Shown here: one piece after another, positions 33,642 through 41,965 of the stretch
Position numbering within the stretch: position 1 is the first letter of the stretch
Layout: the number at the start of each line of letters is the position of its first letter
Assembly (NCBI RefSeq): GCF_030733745.1
Contig: NZ_JASHIK010000001.1
Location: 542,120-606,119 of the forward strand
Source: Stappia sp. MMSF_3263
Lineage (GTDB): Bacteria > Pseudomonadota > Alphaproteobacteria > Rhizobiales > Stappiaceae
Direction: 5' to 3'
Length of the DNA: 64,000 bases
Program-made: the position numbers and the translations under genes
The notes under the pieces: generated by a model
Database searches by the model: none
The model's input: the letters and a program-made list of their open reading frames with translations, nothing else
What the model was told of the DNA's origin: nothing

Positions 33642-33659
33642 CTCCCTCAAATGGGGGAG
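33642..33659. promoter_or_regulatory. Cluster dyad element, site C
   Basis: CTCCCTCAAATGGGGGAG, a full match to the cluster consensus, 60 bases before the start of the secreted protein operon at 33581. Confidence 0.7.
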
Positions 33660-33841
33660 ACGCCCATTGCAGATCACCAGCCTCTTATCGGTCCGGGGCA
33701 ACCATGATGCCAGGGTCGCGCTCTGCGGGCGCACGGCGTGCCCGCCATCACCATGGCGGGACCGGCACGACCCTGCCGCTGCTCAACTCGGTGACGGGCC
33801 CGCCGGCCGTGGATCTTTCGATCATTTTTTCGATTTATTGT

Positions 33842-33856
33842 TGAGGATTATTCTCA
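33842..33856. promoter_or_regulatory. RirA/IRO-type iron-responsive box
   Basis: TGAGGATTATTCTCA is a near-perfect dyad of the form TGA-N9-TCA, the layout of the iron-responsive operator bound by RirA in rhizobia. It precedes the decayed iron-receptor gene, which fits loss of the gene but retention of its operator. Confidence 0.5.
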
Positions 33857-33936
33857 GGAATTCGGTCTTACCCAGTGAGGACCGTTGCGGGCCGTTCGGC
33901 CGCAACCCCTCAGGTGGGTAAACGGAGACCGAGTTC

Positions 33937-35109
33937 ATGCCGGCAGCAGCAGGCCATTTTTCCATTCTCTAAGGCGCTTCTGATCGCGTCGACCGCCCTT
34001 GCAACGTCCGCAACCGGCGTTGCCGCCCAGGCGCAGACCCTCGCCCAGACAACCGCCTTCAACATCCCTGCGCAGCCTCTCGCCACCGCACTCAGCACAT
34101 TCGCCAGCCAGGCTGGCGTGAAGATCGCCTACCCGGCCTCGCTTGCCGCGGGCCGCTCCGCCCGGCCGGTTCGTGGAAACCTCTCCACCGCCGAGGCGCT
34201 GCAGCGCCTGCTGGCGGGCACGGGTCTTTCCTATCACTTCGGTGCATCCGGAACGGTGACCGTCTCGGACCGCGTTTCCGGCGCGCATTCGACCCTCGCC
34301 GGCGAGGACGCGACGATGCTGGACGTGATCCAGGTCACCGGAGGCGCCGCCGCCGAGGGAGTCTACACGCCTTATGAGACGGCGGCGCCGGTCGCGCATA
34401 TCGACCAGACCACCATCGAGCGCTATCGCGGCGCAGACCCCTCCGACATGTTCGCCGGCACGCCGGGTGTTCTTTCGGGTCACGCGCGCAACAGCGGCGG
34501 CAGTGTCGACATCAACATTCGCGGCCTGCAGGGGATGGGCCGCGTCACCACGAAAATCGACGGCAGCACCAATTCCGTGGTGGTGCCGCAAGGCTATCAG
34601 GGTCACGGGAACCGGACCTTCGTCGATCCCGACTTCATCGCCGGCATCGACATCACCAAGGGGTCGGACGCCGCCTCCAACGGCATTGCCGGCACGGTCT
34701 CGATGCGTACCCTCGACGCCAGGGACATCGTCGATCCGGGCAGAAGCTTCGGCGTGCGGATCAAGGGCGGCTTCGGAACCAACTCGTCGAGCCCGACGGC
34801 CGGCGCCAAGGGCGGTTACGCCTTCCCGACATCGCCCTCCGCTCCTCCGGTCGCGGTACCGTCCGCCTCGGGAATGGACCGTCCCGGCCTGCTGGAGCCG
34901 ACCAACGGGTTTGGCAGCATCGTCGCCGGCTACCAGCAGGAGAACCTCGACGTCGTCCTCGGCTACGCGCACCGCAAGCGTGGCAATTACCATGCCGGCG
35001 AGAACGGACCGGCGGCGGCGCCCTATGTCGGTGGCCCGACACAGGTCTGCAACTCCTTCGGCTGGTGCACGACCTGGCCGCAGTTCGTCGAGGTCGGCGG
35101 ACGTGACGA
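33937..35109 (+). pseudogene. Truncated TonB-dependent haem/siderophore receptor (STN and plug only)
   Basis: The frame encodes a signal sequence (ALLIASTALATSATGVAAQA), an STN signalling domain (AFNIPAQPLATALSTFASQAGVKIAYPASLAAGRSARPVRGNLS) and most of a plug domain (DPSDMFAGTPGVLSGHARNSGGSVDINIRGLQGMGRVTTKIDG). It then breaks at about 35105, long before the beta-barrel. The best ribosome binding site belongs to ATG 33937, which is one frame off from the domain frame, so a frameshift near the start is likely too; a GTG at 33875 is in frame. Under iron control when intact, judging from the box at 33842. It is now fused to a FecR remnant. Confidence 0.8.
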
Positions 35110-35348
35110 AGGCTTGGCGTTCAGGCTTTTACATTGCCGAGGACCGGCGGCTCGACGAGGTGCTGGCCGCCATCAACGCCTACCGGCCCGGCTGGATCGT
35201 TGCGCGCGGCGGTGCGGTCCGCTCGCTCAGGGTGAATGCCGTTCTGGACCTCGGTGCTCCGGACCAGTCGCTTGCGGCGCTGACTGAGGGCCTGCCGATC
35301 GATGTCTGGCACCTCTCCCCGTACCTGACGGTGGTCTCGGCATCCTGA
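35110..35348 (+). pseudogene. FecR C-terminal fragment
   Basis: About 79 codons in a frame different from the receptor: AWRSGFYIAEDRRLDEVLAAINAYRPGWIV... to PYLTVVSAS and a stop. This is the C-terminal part of a FecR-type anti-sigma/sigma-regulator protein. The N-terminal part and the membrane helix are missing. It directly abuts the truncated receptor. In intact loci fecR precedes the receptor, so the order here needs a rearrangement, for example a deletion between two such loci. Confidence 0.7.
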
Positions 35349-35648
35349 ACGGCACCCGTCTTCTTTGCCCGCGGAGCCGGGGTCAATGCCTGCGACATGG
35401 AAGGGTGCTGGTTCGGGGCAATCTTCTAGGCGCGTGGCCCGCTCAGGTCAATCGTCGCCGGGAGTGTGCCGGCCTCGTCCGGCGCGTCCTGCGCACGCAG
35501 CTCTCCCGATATCTACGCGATCAGCGCCACCATCAGGATGGTACAGGTCATGTCTGTTGCAGTTGGGTTCCGCATCTTGTCCCCGTGGTAAGCCCGCCAA
35601 TAAGTTTTGGTTGGCTGCCGTCGGGCAGGGGAGCGCGACGGGAAAAGC
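35349..35648. other. 300-base region after the FecR fragment
   Basis: No gene or RNA recognised. It separates the decayed receptor locus from the aromatic catabolic operon. No FecI sigma factor remnant could be seen. Confidence 0.4.
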
Positions 35649-36326
35649 CTACAGGTTGATTGTGCCGGGGCGTGCTGGCGGCGTCTCGCAGGTTGTGGCG
35701 CCGACCATGTCGGGGCGGCCGTCGTATCGCGCGGGCAACAGCTGCGCCATGTGCTCGGCAAGGCCGGGCGGAACGTCTGCAAGCCGGCCACCGGCGTCGA
35801 GATCGAGCGCGTGAAGCCAGATCACGCGGGCGCGCATCCGGGGCGTTTCCCGGATGGCGAAGCGCTGTCCACCCGCGTCTTCCGCGATTGCATCCCACTG
35901 GGTTTCGTCGAGATCCCGCCATTCGACGTTGAGATGAATTTCGGCATGGGCGAAGAGATTGCGCAGCGCCCGTGCCGGCTGGGTCGCCTTGCGGCGGATG
36001 TCGCCTGTCTCAAGGGAGGCTTTGACCGGCAGGGAGAGACCCGGGTGCTGGCGTGCCCAGGCGATGATCTCGCCGAGTGCACGCGCATGATAACCGACAT
36101 GGGCGACGATCTCGCGGCGGGGCACACCTTCGATCGCCGAGGGCGCATCGAGATCGGCGTCGCTCAGCGTGTTCAGCAGCCTTGCAAAATATGCCGTGCC
36201 GCGCCGTGCCCAGGAAAGCTCGCGGACCGGAGCGTTCGCCGCGTCGTAGCGCGCGCCGGCTCCCTGCCGCTGGCGTAGCGCCGCGCGTGCCGCCTCGAGC
36301 CCGTCGGTCACCGGCACGGCGCTCAT
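35649..36326 (-). CDS. DinB-like maleylpyruvate isomerase (mycothiol-dependent-type family)
   Basis: 225 residues. Predicted to isomerise maleylpyruvate to fumarylpyruvate. The fold is the MDMPI/DinB type: EIVAHVGYHARAL carries the first metal histidine, NVEWRDLDE and RARVIWLHALDLDAG fit the remaining ligands. Such enzymes use mycothiol in actinobacteria; alphaproteobacteria lack it, so the cofactor may be another thiol or none. It is the last gene of the gentisate operon and its ATG overlaps the dioxygenase stop (ATGA). The operon also has a GST-type isomerase for the same step. It could instead act on a related intermediate. Confidence 0.75.
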   Translation of the reverse strand: MSAVPVTDGLEAARAALRQRQGAGARYDAANAPVRELSWARRGTAYFARLLNTLSDADLDAPSAIEGVPRREIVAHVGYHARALGEIIAWARQHPGLSLPVKASLETGDIRRKATQPARALRNLFAHAEIHLNVEWRDLDETQWDAIAEDAGGQRFAIRETPRMRARVIWLHALDLDAGGRLADVPPGLAEHMAQLLPARYDGRPDMVGATTCETPPARPGTINL

Positions 36327-37429
36327 CGCCTGGCCGTCTCGACATGGGTGCGGGCAAAGTGCAGGCGCTCCATGATCGGTGCGTCGGAAAAGCGGAAGAG
36401 ATCGAACTGCGTCTCCGCCTGCAGCGACCAGGAGATCCAGGAGGGAATGACGAACATGTCGCCGACGTCGAGCCTGTGCTCCTTGCCGTCGAGCACCACG
36501 GCGCCGCGCCCCTCGAAGACCTGGAAGACCGTGGACCCGACCTCGCGCCGGGTCGGCGTCTCGCAGCCCGCCCGGAGCCGGTGGAACTCGCAGCGGATCG
36601 TCGGCATCACGTCGCCGCCGGTCGTCGGATTGATGTAGCGCACAGCTGCATGCCCCTGTTCCACCGTCGCCGGCTGGCCTTCCTCCTCCAGCAGAAGTTG
36701 CTCGCTCAGCGCTCGGTCGGTGAACTCCCAGCGATAGGCGCCGATCGGCGTGTTGACGGTGTCCTGCAATCCTGACAGGGGGCGCAGGCCGGGATGGCAC
36801 CACAGTCGCTCGCCGCGGGAGAAGCGGGGCGTTGCATAGTCGGTGACGCGGTCGGAGCCGAACTCGAAGAAGCCCACGTCATTATGTTGCGAGAACGGGA
36901 TGTCGAGCCCGTCGATCCAGGCCATCGGCCGGTCGGTGTCGTTGTGATGGCCGTGGAAATTCCAGCCCGGGGTCAGCAGCAGGTCGCCCCGGCTCATGCG
37001 TACCGGGTCGCCGTTGACGACCGTCCACACGCCTTCGCCCTCGACGACGAAGCGGAACGCGTTCTGCGAGTGGCGATGTTCGGGCGCCGTTTCGCGTGGC
37101 CCCAGATACTGGATCGCCGCCCACAAGGTCGGGCTGACATAGGCATTGCCGCCAAGGCCGGGATTGGCGAGGCCGATTGCCCGCCTTTCGCCACCGCGCC
37201 CGACCGGAACCAGCTCTCCGGATTTTTCGGCCAGCGGCAACAGGTCCGACCATTTCCAGACATGGGCGAGCGCACGCGGCTTCGGATGGACCGGCATCAG
37301 GTCGCCGAGCTGCGTCCACAGCGGGATGAGGTGGTTCTCCTCGAAGCCCCGATACAGCGCACGCAACTCGGGCGTGTCTTCGGGCTGCATGGCGTGCTCG
37401 ACGGTTTCGTGCGTCATGGCGTCGTTCAT
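36323..37429 (-). CDS. Gentisate 1,2-dioxygenase
   Basis: Fe(II) cupin enzyme that opens gentisate to maleylpyruvate. It has 368 residues, a bicupin. First-domain iron ligands are in PEHRHSQNAFRFVVEGEG (H-x-H) and WNFHGHHND; second-domain strands are GSTVFQVFEGRGAVVLDGKEHRLDVGDMFVIPSW. The length and the opening (PELRALYRGFEENHLIPLW) are typical of the gentisate/salicylate/1-hydroxy-2-naphthoate dioxygenase group. It lies between the GST-type isomerase gene and the DinB-like isomerase gene in one operon. Gentisate is favoured as substrate because the upstream fused enzyme resembles salicylyl-CoA 5-hydroxylase. Confidence 0.9.
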   Translation of the reverse strand: MNDAMTHETVEHAMQPEDTPELRALYRGFEENHLIPLWTQLGDLMPVHPKPRALAHVWKWSDLLPLAEKSGELVPVGRGGERRAIGLANPGLGGNAYVSPTLWAAIQYLGPRETAPEHRHSQNAFRFVVEGEGVWTVVNGDPVRMSRGDLLLTPGWNFHGHHNDTDRPMAWIDGLDIPFSQHNDVGFFEFGSDRVTDYATPRFSRGERLWCHPGLRPLSGLQDTVNTPIGAYRWEFTDRALSEQLLLEEEGQPATVEQGHAAVRYINPTTGGDVMPTIRCEFHRLRAGCETPTRREVGSTVFQVFEGRGAVVLDGKEHRLDVGDMFVIPSWISWSLQAETQFDLFRFSDAPIMERLHFARTHVETARR

Positions 37430-37462
37430 GGCAATCCTCGTTCCTGTCTGGAAAGGTCGGGG

Positions 37463-38110
37463 TCAGGCCGCGTCGGGCTGGTTCGGCGGGGCTGCGTCAC
37501 GGAAGGCCGCGATGCCGTCTAGCCTGTCGAAAATGCCGGCAATGGTCGGCCAGGCGCTCGTGTCAATCTGGAAGCGCCGGTTGTTCCAGACCTGTGCATA
37601 GAGGCAGATATCGGCAAGGCCTGGTGTATCGCCATGGCAGAAGGTCCCGGTGTCCCGGTCCCGGACCAACGTGGCTTCAAGCGCGTCGAACGTCGCTGTG
37701 ACCCAATGGGTGAACCACGCCTTCTGCGCGGCCTCGTCGGCGTCGAAATGCTCGGCGAGATACCCCAGCACCCGCAGGTTGTTGAGCGGATGGACTTCGC
37801 AGGCGATCATCTGGGCAAGCGCGCGAACCCGCGCCCGCCCGTCCGCATCGGCCGGCAGCAGGGGGGACTGCGGGCAGGTTTCGTCGAGCCACTCGATGAT
37901 CGCCATTGACTGCGTCAGCACGCGTCCGTCCTCGCGCTCGAGCGCGGGAACGAGCCCTTGCGGGTTGAGGGCGAGAAACCGAGGCGTGCGCGTCTCGCCC
38001 TTGCGCAGCGCGTAGGCGACATAGCCGTAGTCCAGCCCCTTCAGGTTCAACGCGGCGCGCAGCCGCGTCGAGGTGGAGGAGCGGAAGAAGTTGTGCAGGG
38101 TCAGGGTCAT
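37463..38110 (-). CDS. nagL: Glutathione-dependent maleylpyruvate/maleylacetoacetate isomerase
   Basis: 215 residues, zeta-class glutathione S-transferase fold. It begins LHNFFRSSTSTRLRAALNLKGLDY, with the S-S-x-S-x-R-x-R motif of maleylacetoacetate isomerases that binds glutathione. NPQGLVPALE and QSMAIIEWLDE belong to the thioredoxin-like domain. In NagL of Ralstonia this enzyme isomerises maleylpyruvate, the step expected here. ATG 38110 starts exactly at the domain. It is 4 bases after the fumarylpyruvate hydrolase stop, within the operon. Confidence 0.87.
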   Translation of the reverse strand: MTLTLHNFFRSSTSTRLRAALNLKGLDYGYVAYALRKGETRTPRFLALNPQGLVPALEREDGRVLTQSMAIIEWLDETCPQSPLLPADADGRARVRALAQMIACEVHPLNNLRVLGYLAEHFDADEAAQKAWFTHWVTATFDALEATLVRDRDTGTFCHGDTPGLADICLYAQVWNNRRFQIDTSAWPTIAGIFDRLDGIAAFRDAAPPNQPDAA

Positions 38111-38114
38111 CGTG

Positions 38115-38810
38115 TCACTCGCGCGGGCCGATGGTGGTGACGATCTCGCCGAGCCCCTCGATTGCAACGGTGCAGATGTCTCCCGCAACGAGAGGCCCTA
38201 CACCCGCCGGCGTGCCCGTCATGATCAGGTCGCCCGGTCGCAGCACGATGGAATGCGACAGGATCGAGACGACTTCCGGCACCGACCAGATCAGCTCGGC
38301 AAGGTCGGCCTCCTGCTTGACCGTCCCGTTGACGGCGAGCCGGATGAAGCCCTTGTGCGGATGGCCGATGGCTTCCGCCGGATGGACCGGGCCGATCACG
38401 GCCGAGCGGTCGAACGCCTTGCCGAAATCCCAGGGCCGCCCCTTGTCGCGGGCGGCGAGCTGCAGGTCGCGGCGGGTCAGGTCGTTGCCGATCGCATAGC
38501 CAAAGACATGCGAAAGGGCGGTTTCGCGGGATATCTCGCGGCCTGCCGTGCCGATGACCGCGACCAGTTCGGCCTCGTAGTGAAAGTTCTCCGTCTCCGG
38601 CGGATAGGCGACCGTCTCGCCGCTCATCACCACGGCATCGGCCGGCTTGGTGAAGAAGAAGGGCGGCTCGCGGTCCGGGTCCTTGCCCATCTCGCGGGCA
38701 TGGGCGGCGTAGTTGCGCCCGACGCAGAAGATCCGGCGGACCGGCAGCAGCGCCTCGCTGGCTGCGATCGGTACGGTGGGGACAGGAGCGGGCGGAAATA
38801 TGTAGGACAT
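38115..38810 (-). CDS. nagK: Fumarylpyruvate hydrolase (FAH family)
   Basis: Hydrolyses fumarylpyruvate to fumarate and pyruvate. It has 231 residues of the fumarylacetoacetate hydrolase superfamily: VRRIFCVGRNYAAHAREMG (opening), PFFFTKPADAV, FHYEAELVAVIG (metal-binding E-x-E) and LRPGDLIMTGTPAGVGPL (C-terminal hallmark). ATG 38810 has a GAAGGAA ribosome binding site; an in-frame ATG 21 bases earlier is the alternative. It is in the same operon as gentisate dioxygenase, 47 bases after the TRAP permease, and completes the ring-cleavage pathway. Confidence 0.9.
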   Translation of the reverse strand: MSYIFPPAPVPTVPIAASEALLPVRRIFCVGRNYAAHAREMGKDPDREPPFFFTKPADAVVMSGETVAYPPETENFHYEAELVAVIGTAGREISRETALSHVFGYAIGNDLTRRDLQLAARDKGRPWDFGKAFDRSAVIGPVHPAEAIGHPHKGFIRLAVNGTVKQEADLAELIWSVPEVVSILSHSIVLRPGDLIMTGTPAGVGPLVAGDICTVAIEGLGEIVTTIGPRE

Positions 38811-38857
38811 CGGTGTTTCCTTCGCTGACATTGTGTTCGGGGAGGATGGGCGCGGTT

Positions 38858-40822
38858 CTAGCGGCCGGGAGCTTCGGCCATCCGGCGTCTCGAGACGTTG
38901 CGTCCCGCGTGCCACAGCAGGGCGAGGGCGAGAAAACCCGCGCCGTTGACCCAGAGCGTCGCCTCGCCGCCGATCCCCGGCGGCAACAGCAGCGCGATGC
39001 CGGCGGCGGCGATCGCCAGCCGCAGCAACGGGCCGGCCGGCCCGTGCAGCCAGCCGATGAAGGCCGCCGAGATCGCGTAGACCCCGAGCACTGCCGTCAC
39101 GACGGCCAGGAGACTGTCGAGCGGGTCGCCGATCAGCAGCAGGGCGGGCGAGAAGACGAACAGGAACGGAATGATGTAGGCGGTCCAGCCGAAGCGCATG
39201 GATTCGATGGCGGTTGCCATGGGCGGTGCCTTGGCGATGGAGGCGGCGAAAAAGGCGCCAATGCCCACCGGCGGCGTCACCATCGACATCATGCCGAGGT
39301 AGAAGATGAAGAGATGGGCGGCGATGGGCTCGACACCGGATTCGATCAGCGACGGGGCGACCAGCACGGCAAGCAGCAGATAGACCCCGACCGTCGGCAT
39401 GCCCATGCCGAGAACGAGACAGACGGCGGCGGAGATCAAAAGCAGGATGAAGAGGTTGCCCTGGCCCAGATCCACCAGCGCATAGGTGACGGCGAAGCCG
39501 AGGCCGGTGACGTTGAGCACGCCGATGATGAAGCCGGCGGCAGCCGAGATCATGACGATGTCGGTGATTGCCCCGCCGGTCTCCGCCATGCAGTCCCACA
39601 GGTTGCGCAGGCTCATCCGCGCCGGGCCGTAGCCGCAGGTGAGACCGATCGCCAGCGCCGCGAGGGCGCCCCAAAGCGCTGACGTTTCCGCCCGCTGGTT
39701 GAACCAGAACAACGCCGCGACGATAGCCGCGAAGGGAATAAGGAAGACCCATCCGCGCGCCATCACTTGCGATACGGACGGAATCTCCTCGCCCTCGATC
39801 GGCCGGATGTCCTGCTTGGCCGCCAGGAGGTCAGCCTGGGCGAAGAGCGAGACATAGTAGAGGAGGGCCGGCACGATGGCCGCGACGACGATTTCCGAAT
39901 AGGGTTTTTGCAGGATATCGGCCATCAGGAAGGCGACGGCGCCCATCACCGGCGGCGCGATCTGCCCACCCGTCGAGGCGACGGCCTCGACAGCGGCGGC
40001 TGTGGTCCGGCGGAAGCCGGAATTGACCATAAGGCGGATGGTGACGACGCCGGTGGCGACGATGTTCGACACGACGACGCCGGAAATCGAGCCGAACAGG
40101 CCCGAGGCGACGATGGAGATCTTGGCCGCCCCGCCCCGGCGGCGGCCCATCGTCGCCATGGCGATGTCGTTGAAGAATCCGGCGCCGCCCGAATACAGCA
40201 GGATCTGTCCGAAAAAGACGAAGGCGATGACGACGGTGGCGGCGACATTCAGCGTCAACCCGAGCAGCCCGTTCGGGTCGAAGGCCAGATAAACCGCCAT
40301 GCGCGCCGGCGCGACTTCCCGTGTCTGCAGAACGCCCGGCACCAGATGGCCGATCAGGCCGTAGCCGCAGATCGCCAGCACGACGATGACGAGCACCCAG
40401 CCGACGCAGCGGCGCAAGGCTTCGAGCACGAGCAGAAAGAGCAGGCTTCCCGCAACCAGCGCATCCCAGGGCAGCATCATGGCGCGCCCGACCAGCGATG
40501 GATAGGCCCAGGCCACGTAGAAGGACAGGGCCAGGCCGACGAGGCCGAGGACAGGGTCGAGCATCTGCTGCAAGCGGCCGGCGCGCCGCCGTCCTGCCGC
40601 GCCCTTGCCGAGAAAGACGAGGCCGAGGCTCAGGCCCAGCACCATGGCCAGGAACTGCTCGGTATAATAGGAATAACCGAGCCTTGAGCCGATATCGGCA
40701 GCCTGCGCCAGGGAAAGCAGCGTCAGCGTGCCGCCGAGCAGGGCCTTTAGTCCGAGAGGCGCGCGCGCGTCGCCATCTCCGGCAGTGCCGGAGTTTTTCG
40801 AAATCTCGTTGATCGCCATCAT
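38858..40822 (-). CDS. TRAP transporter fused permease (DctQ-DctM fusion, TAXI type)
   Basis: 654 residues with about 17-18 membrane helices. The small and large TRAP subunits are joined in one chain, the usual form for TAXI-type systems. Large-subunit motifs are visible: FGSISGVVVSNIVATG, GGQIAPPVMGAVAFLMAD and GMPTVGVYLLLAVLVAPSL. It imports an organic acid with sodium or protons together with the binding protein encoded upstream. A strong hairpin lies in the 67-base gap after the binding-protein gene. Position within the aromatic operon suggests salicylate or a related acid as substrate. Confidence 0.9.
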   Translation of the reverse strand: MMAINEISKNSGTAGDGDARAPLGLKALLGGTLTLLSLAQAADIGSRLGYSYYTEQFLAMVLGLSLGLVFLGKGAAGRRRAGRLQQMLDPVLGLVGLALSFYVAWAYPSLVGRAMMLPWDALVAGSLLFLLVLEALRRCVGWVLVIVVLAICGYGLIGHLVPGVLQTREVAPARMAVYLAFDPNGLLGLTLNVAATVVIAFVFFGQILLYSGGAGFFNDIAMATMGRRRGGAAKISIVASGLFGSISGVVVSNIVATGVVTIRLMVNSGFRRTTAAAVEAVASTGGQIAPPVMGAVAFLMADILQKPYSEIVVAAIVPALLYYVSLFAQADLLAAKQDIRPIEGEEIPSVSQVMARGWVFLIPFAAIVAALFWFNQRAETSALWGALAALAIGLTCGYGPARMSLRNLWDCMAETGGAITDIVMISAAAGFIIGVLNVTGLGFAVTYALVDLGQGNLFILLLISAAVCLVLGMGMPTVGVYLLLAVLVAPSLIESGVEPIAAHLFIFYLGMMSMVTPPVGIGAFFAASIAKAPPMATAIESMRFGWTAYIIPFLFVFSPALLLIGDPLDSLLAVVTAVLGVYAISAAFIGWLHGPAGPLLRLAIAAAGIALLLPPGIGGEATLWVNGAGFLALALLWHAGRNVSRRRMAEAPGR

Positions 40823-40850
40823 GTGTCCTGACGGATGCAGCGGGGGATTG

Positions 40851-40879
40851 GGCCGGACGGCTGCTGTAGCCGCCCGGCC
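40851..40879 (-). other. Strong hairpin between TAXI binding-protein and permease genes
   Basis: 12-bp stem with one mismatch (GGCCGGACGGCT against AGCCGCCCGGCC) and a 5-base loop. No T-run. It can act as a partial terminator or 3' stabiliser, giving more binding protein than permease. The second TRAP operon in this window has a similar hairpin in the same place. Confidence 0.6.
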
Positions 40880-40889
40880 ATGCGTCCGG

Positions 40890-41870
40890 TCACTCGACCG
40901 GGGTCAGTTCCACACCGCGCGCCTTGAAGAAGGCCGCCGCCGCCGGATGGTATTCAAGCCCGGGATACTCCTTGTAGGCGCTTGCCAGATCGAGCGCGCG
41001 GAGTGGGGGATAGGCGGTGCCGATCGCTTCCGCCTCGTCGAACAGCACCGTCAGCAGGGTCTCCACCTGCGCGTCGGAGACATGCGTCCCGGCAACCAGG
41101 ATGTTGTCCCAGGTCACGAAGGCCATCGGTTCCTTGACGCCGACGCGCGGCGGGGCCGGCGCAACCTGCGAGAAGTAGAAGGCCGGGCGGACCTGCCGGA
41201 TCTTTGCCAATGTGTCGTCATTGGCCTCGACGGTCAGGAACCGCACGCCGCCGACCGATGCATCGACCTCGGCGACCTTGGGGCCGCCGACGGCGAAGAA
41301 GGCGCTGTCGACGCGGCCCGAGGCCATGTCGTCCGATCCGCGGATCAACTCGGGCACCGGCACCTGGCGAACGTCGTCCCAGGTGAGCCCGCCAGCGGCC
41401 AGGATGGCCGAGATGTGCGAGCGGGCAATCGGGAAGGCATCCCAACCGGAGGGCACGCTCTTGCCCTTCAGTTCGGCGACCGCCGTCATGCCGGAGCTCT
41501 CCTTGACATAGAGGCCGACGGGGAACGGGTTGATCCGTGCGACGACGCGCAGGTTCGGCATCGCCGCGTCGTATTCGCCGCTGCCCTGAAAGGCGGAGAT
41601 CACGTCGTTGACGTCGTTGAGCGAGAACTCGGCGAGCCCCTCGTTGACCGACTGCATCATCTGCGCATTGCCGCCGTAGGGCTGCACGACCATGCGCATG
41701 TTCGCGCTTTCGCGCGCCTGGCCGGCGATGACCGAGGCCATCGTGTTCCACACCGATCCTTGCGGCGGCGTGGAGATCGACGCGACCTGAGCGGCGGCGG
41801 TTGCATTCAGGACGAGCGTCATCCCGGCAGCCAGCACGTATCGTGTCAGCGTGTGTTGCTTCGATTTCAT
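40890..41870 (-). CDS. TAXI-family TRAP transporter solute-binding protein
   Basis: 326 residues. Signal peptide MKSKQHTLTRYVLAAGMTLVLNATAAAQ; the mature chain begins VASISTPPQGSVWNTMASVIAG, a TAXI-family opening. GGNAQMMQSVNEGLAEFSLNDVNDV and GSDDMASGRVDSAFFAVGG are further family segments. It would capture an aromatic acid in the periplasm for the fused permease. ATG 41870 has a GGGAAGAC site. It lies 95 bases after the fused ligase/hydroxylase gene in the same orientation. Confidence 0.88.
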   Translation of the reverse strand: MKSKQHTLTRYVLAAGMTLVLNATAAAQVASISTPPQGSVWNTMASVIAGQARESANMRMVVQPYGGNAQMMQSVNEGLAEFSLNDVNDVISAFQGSGEYDAAMPNLRVVARINPFPVGLYVKESSGMTAVAELKGKSVPSGWDAFPIARSHISAILAAGGLTWDDVRQVPVPELIRGSDDMASGRVDSAFFAVGGPKVAEVDASVGGVRFLTVEANDDTLAKIRQVRPAFYFSQVAPAPPRVGVKEPMAFVTWDNILVAGTHVSDAQVETLLTVLFDEAEAIGTAYPPLRALDLASAYKEYPGLEYHPAAAAFFKARGVELTPVE

Positions 41871-41965
41871 GTCTTCCCTCCCTTTGAAAAATCGTATCGA
41901 TGCCTGTCGGTCTCGCGTGCGCCGTCCTGCGATGCGCGAGACCATGAGGCCTCCCGTGTGCGTGT

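Noticed and set aside
33875..35287. Intact 470-residue TonB receptor protein
   Set aside because: The family match stops at about residue 410 and the remainder is a frame-shifted reading of FecR sequence; no beta-barrel is encoded.
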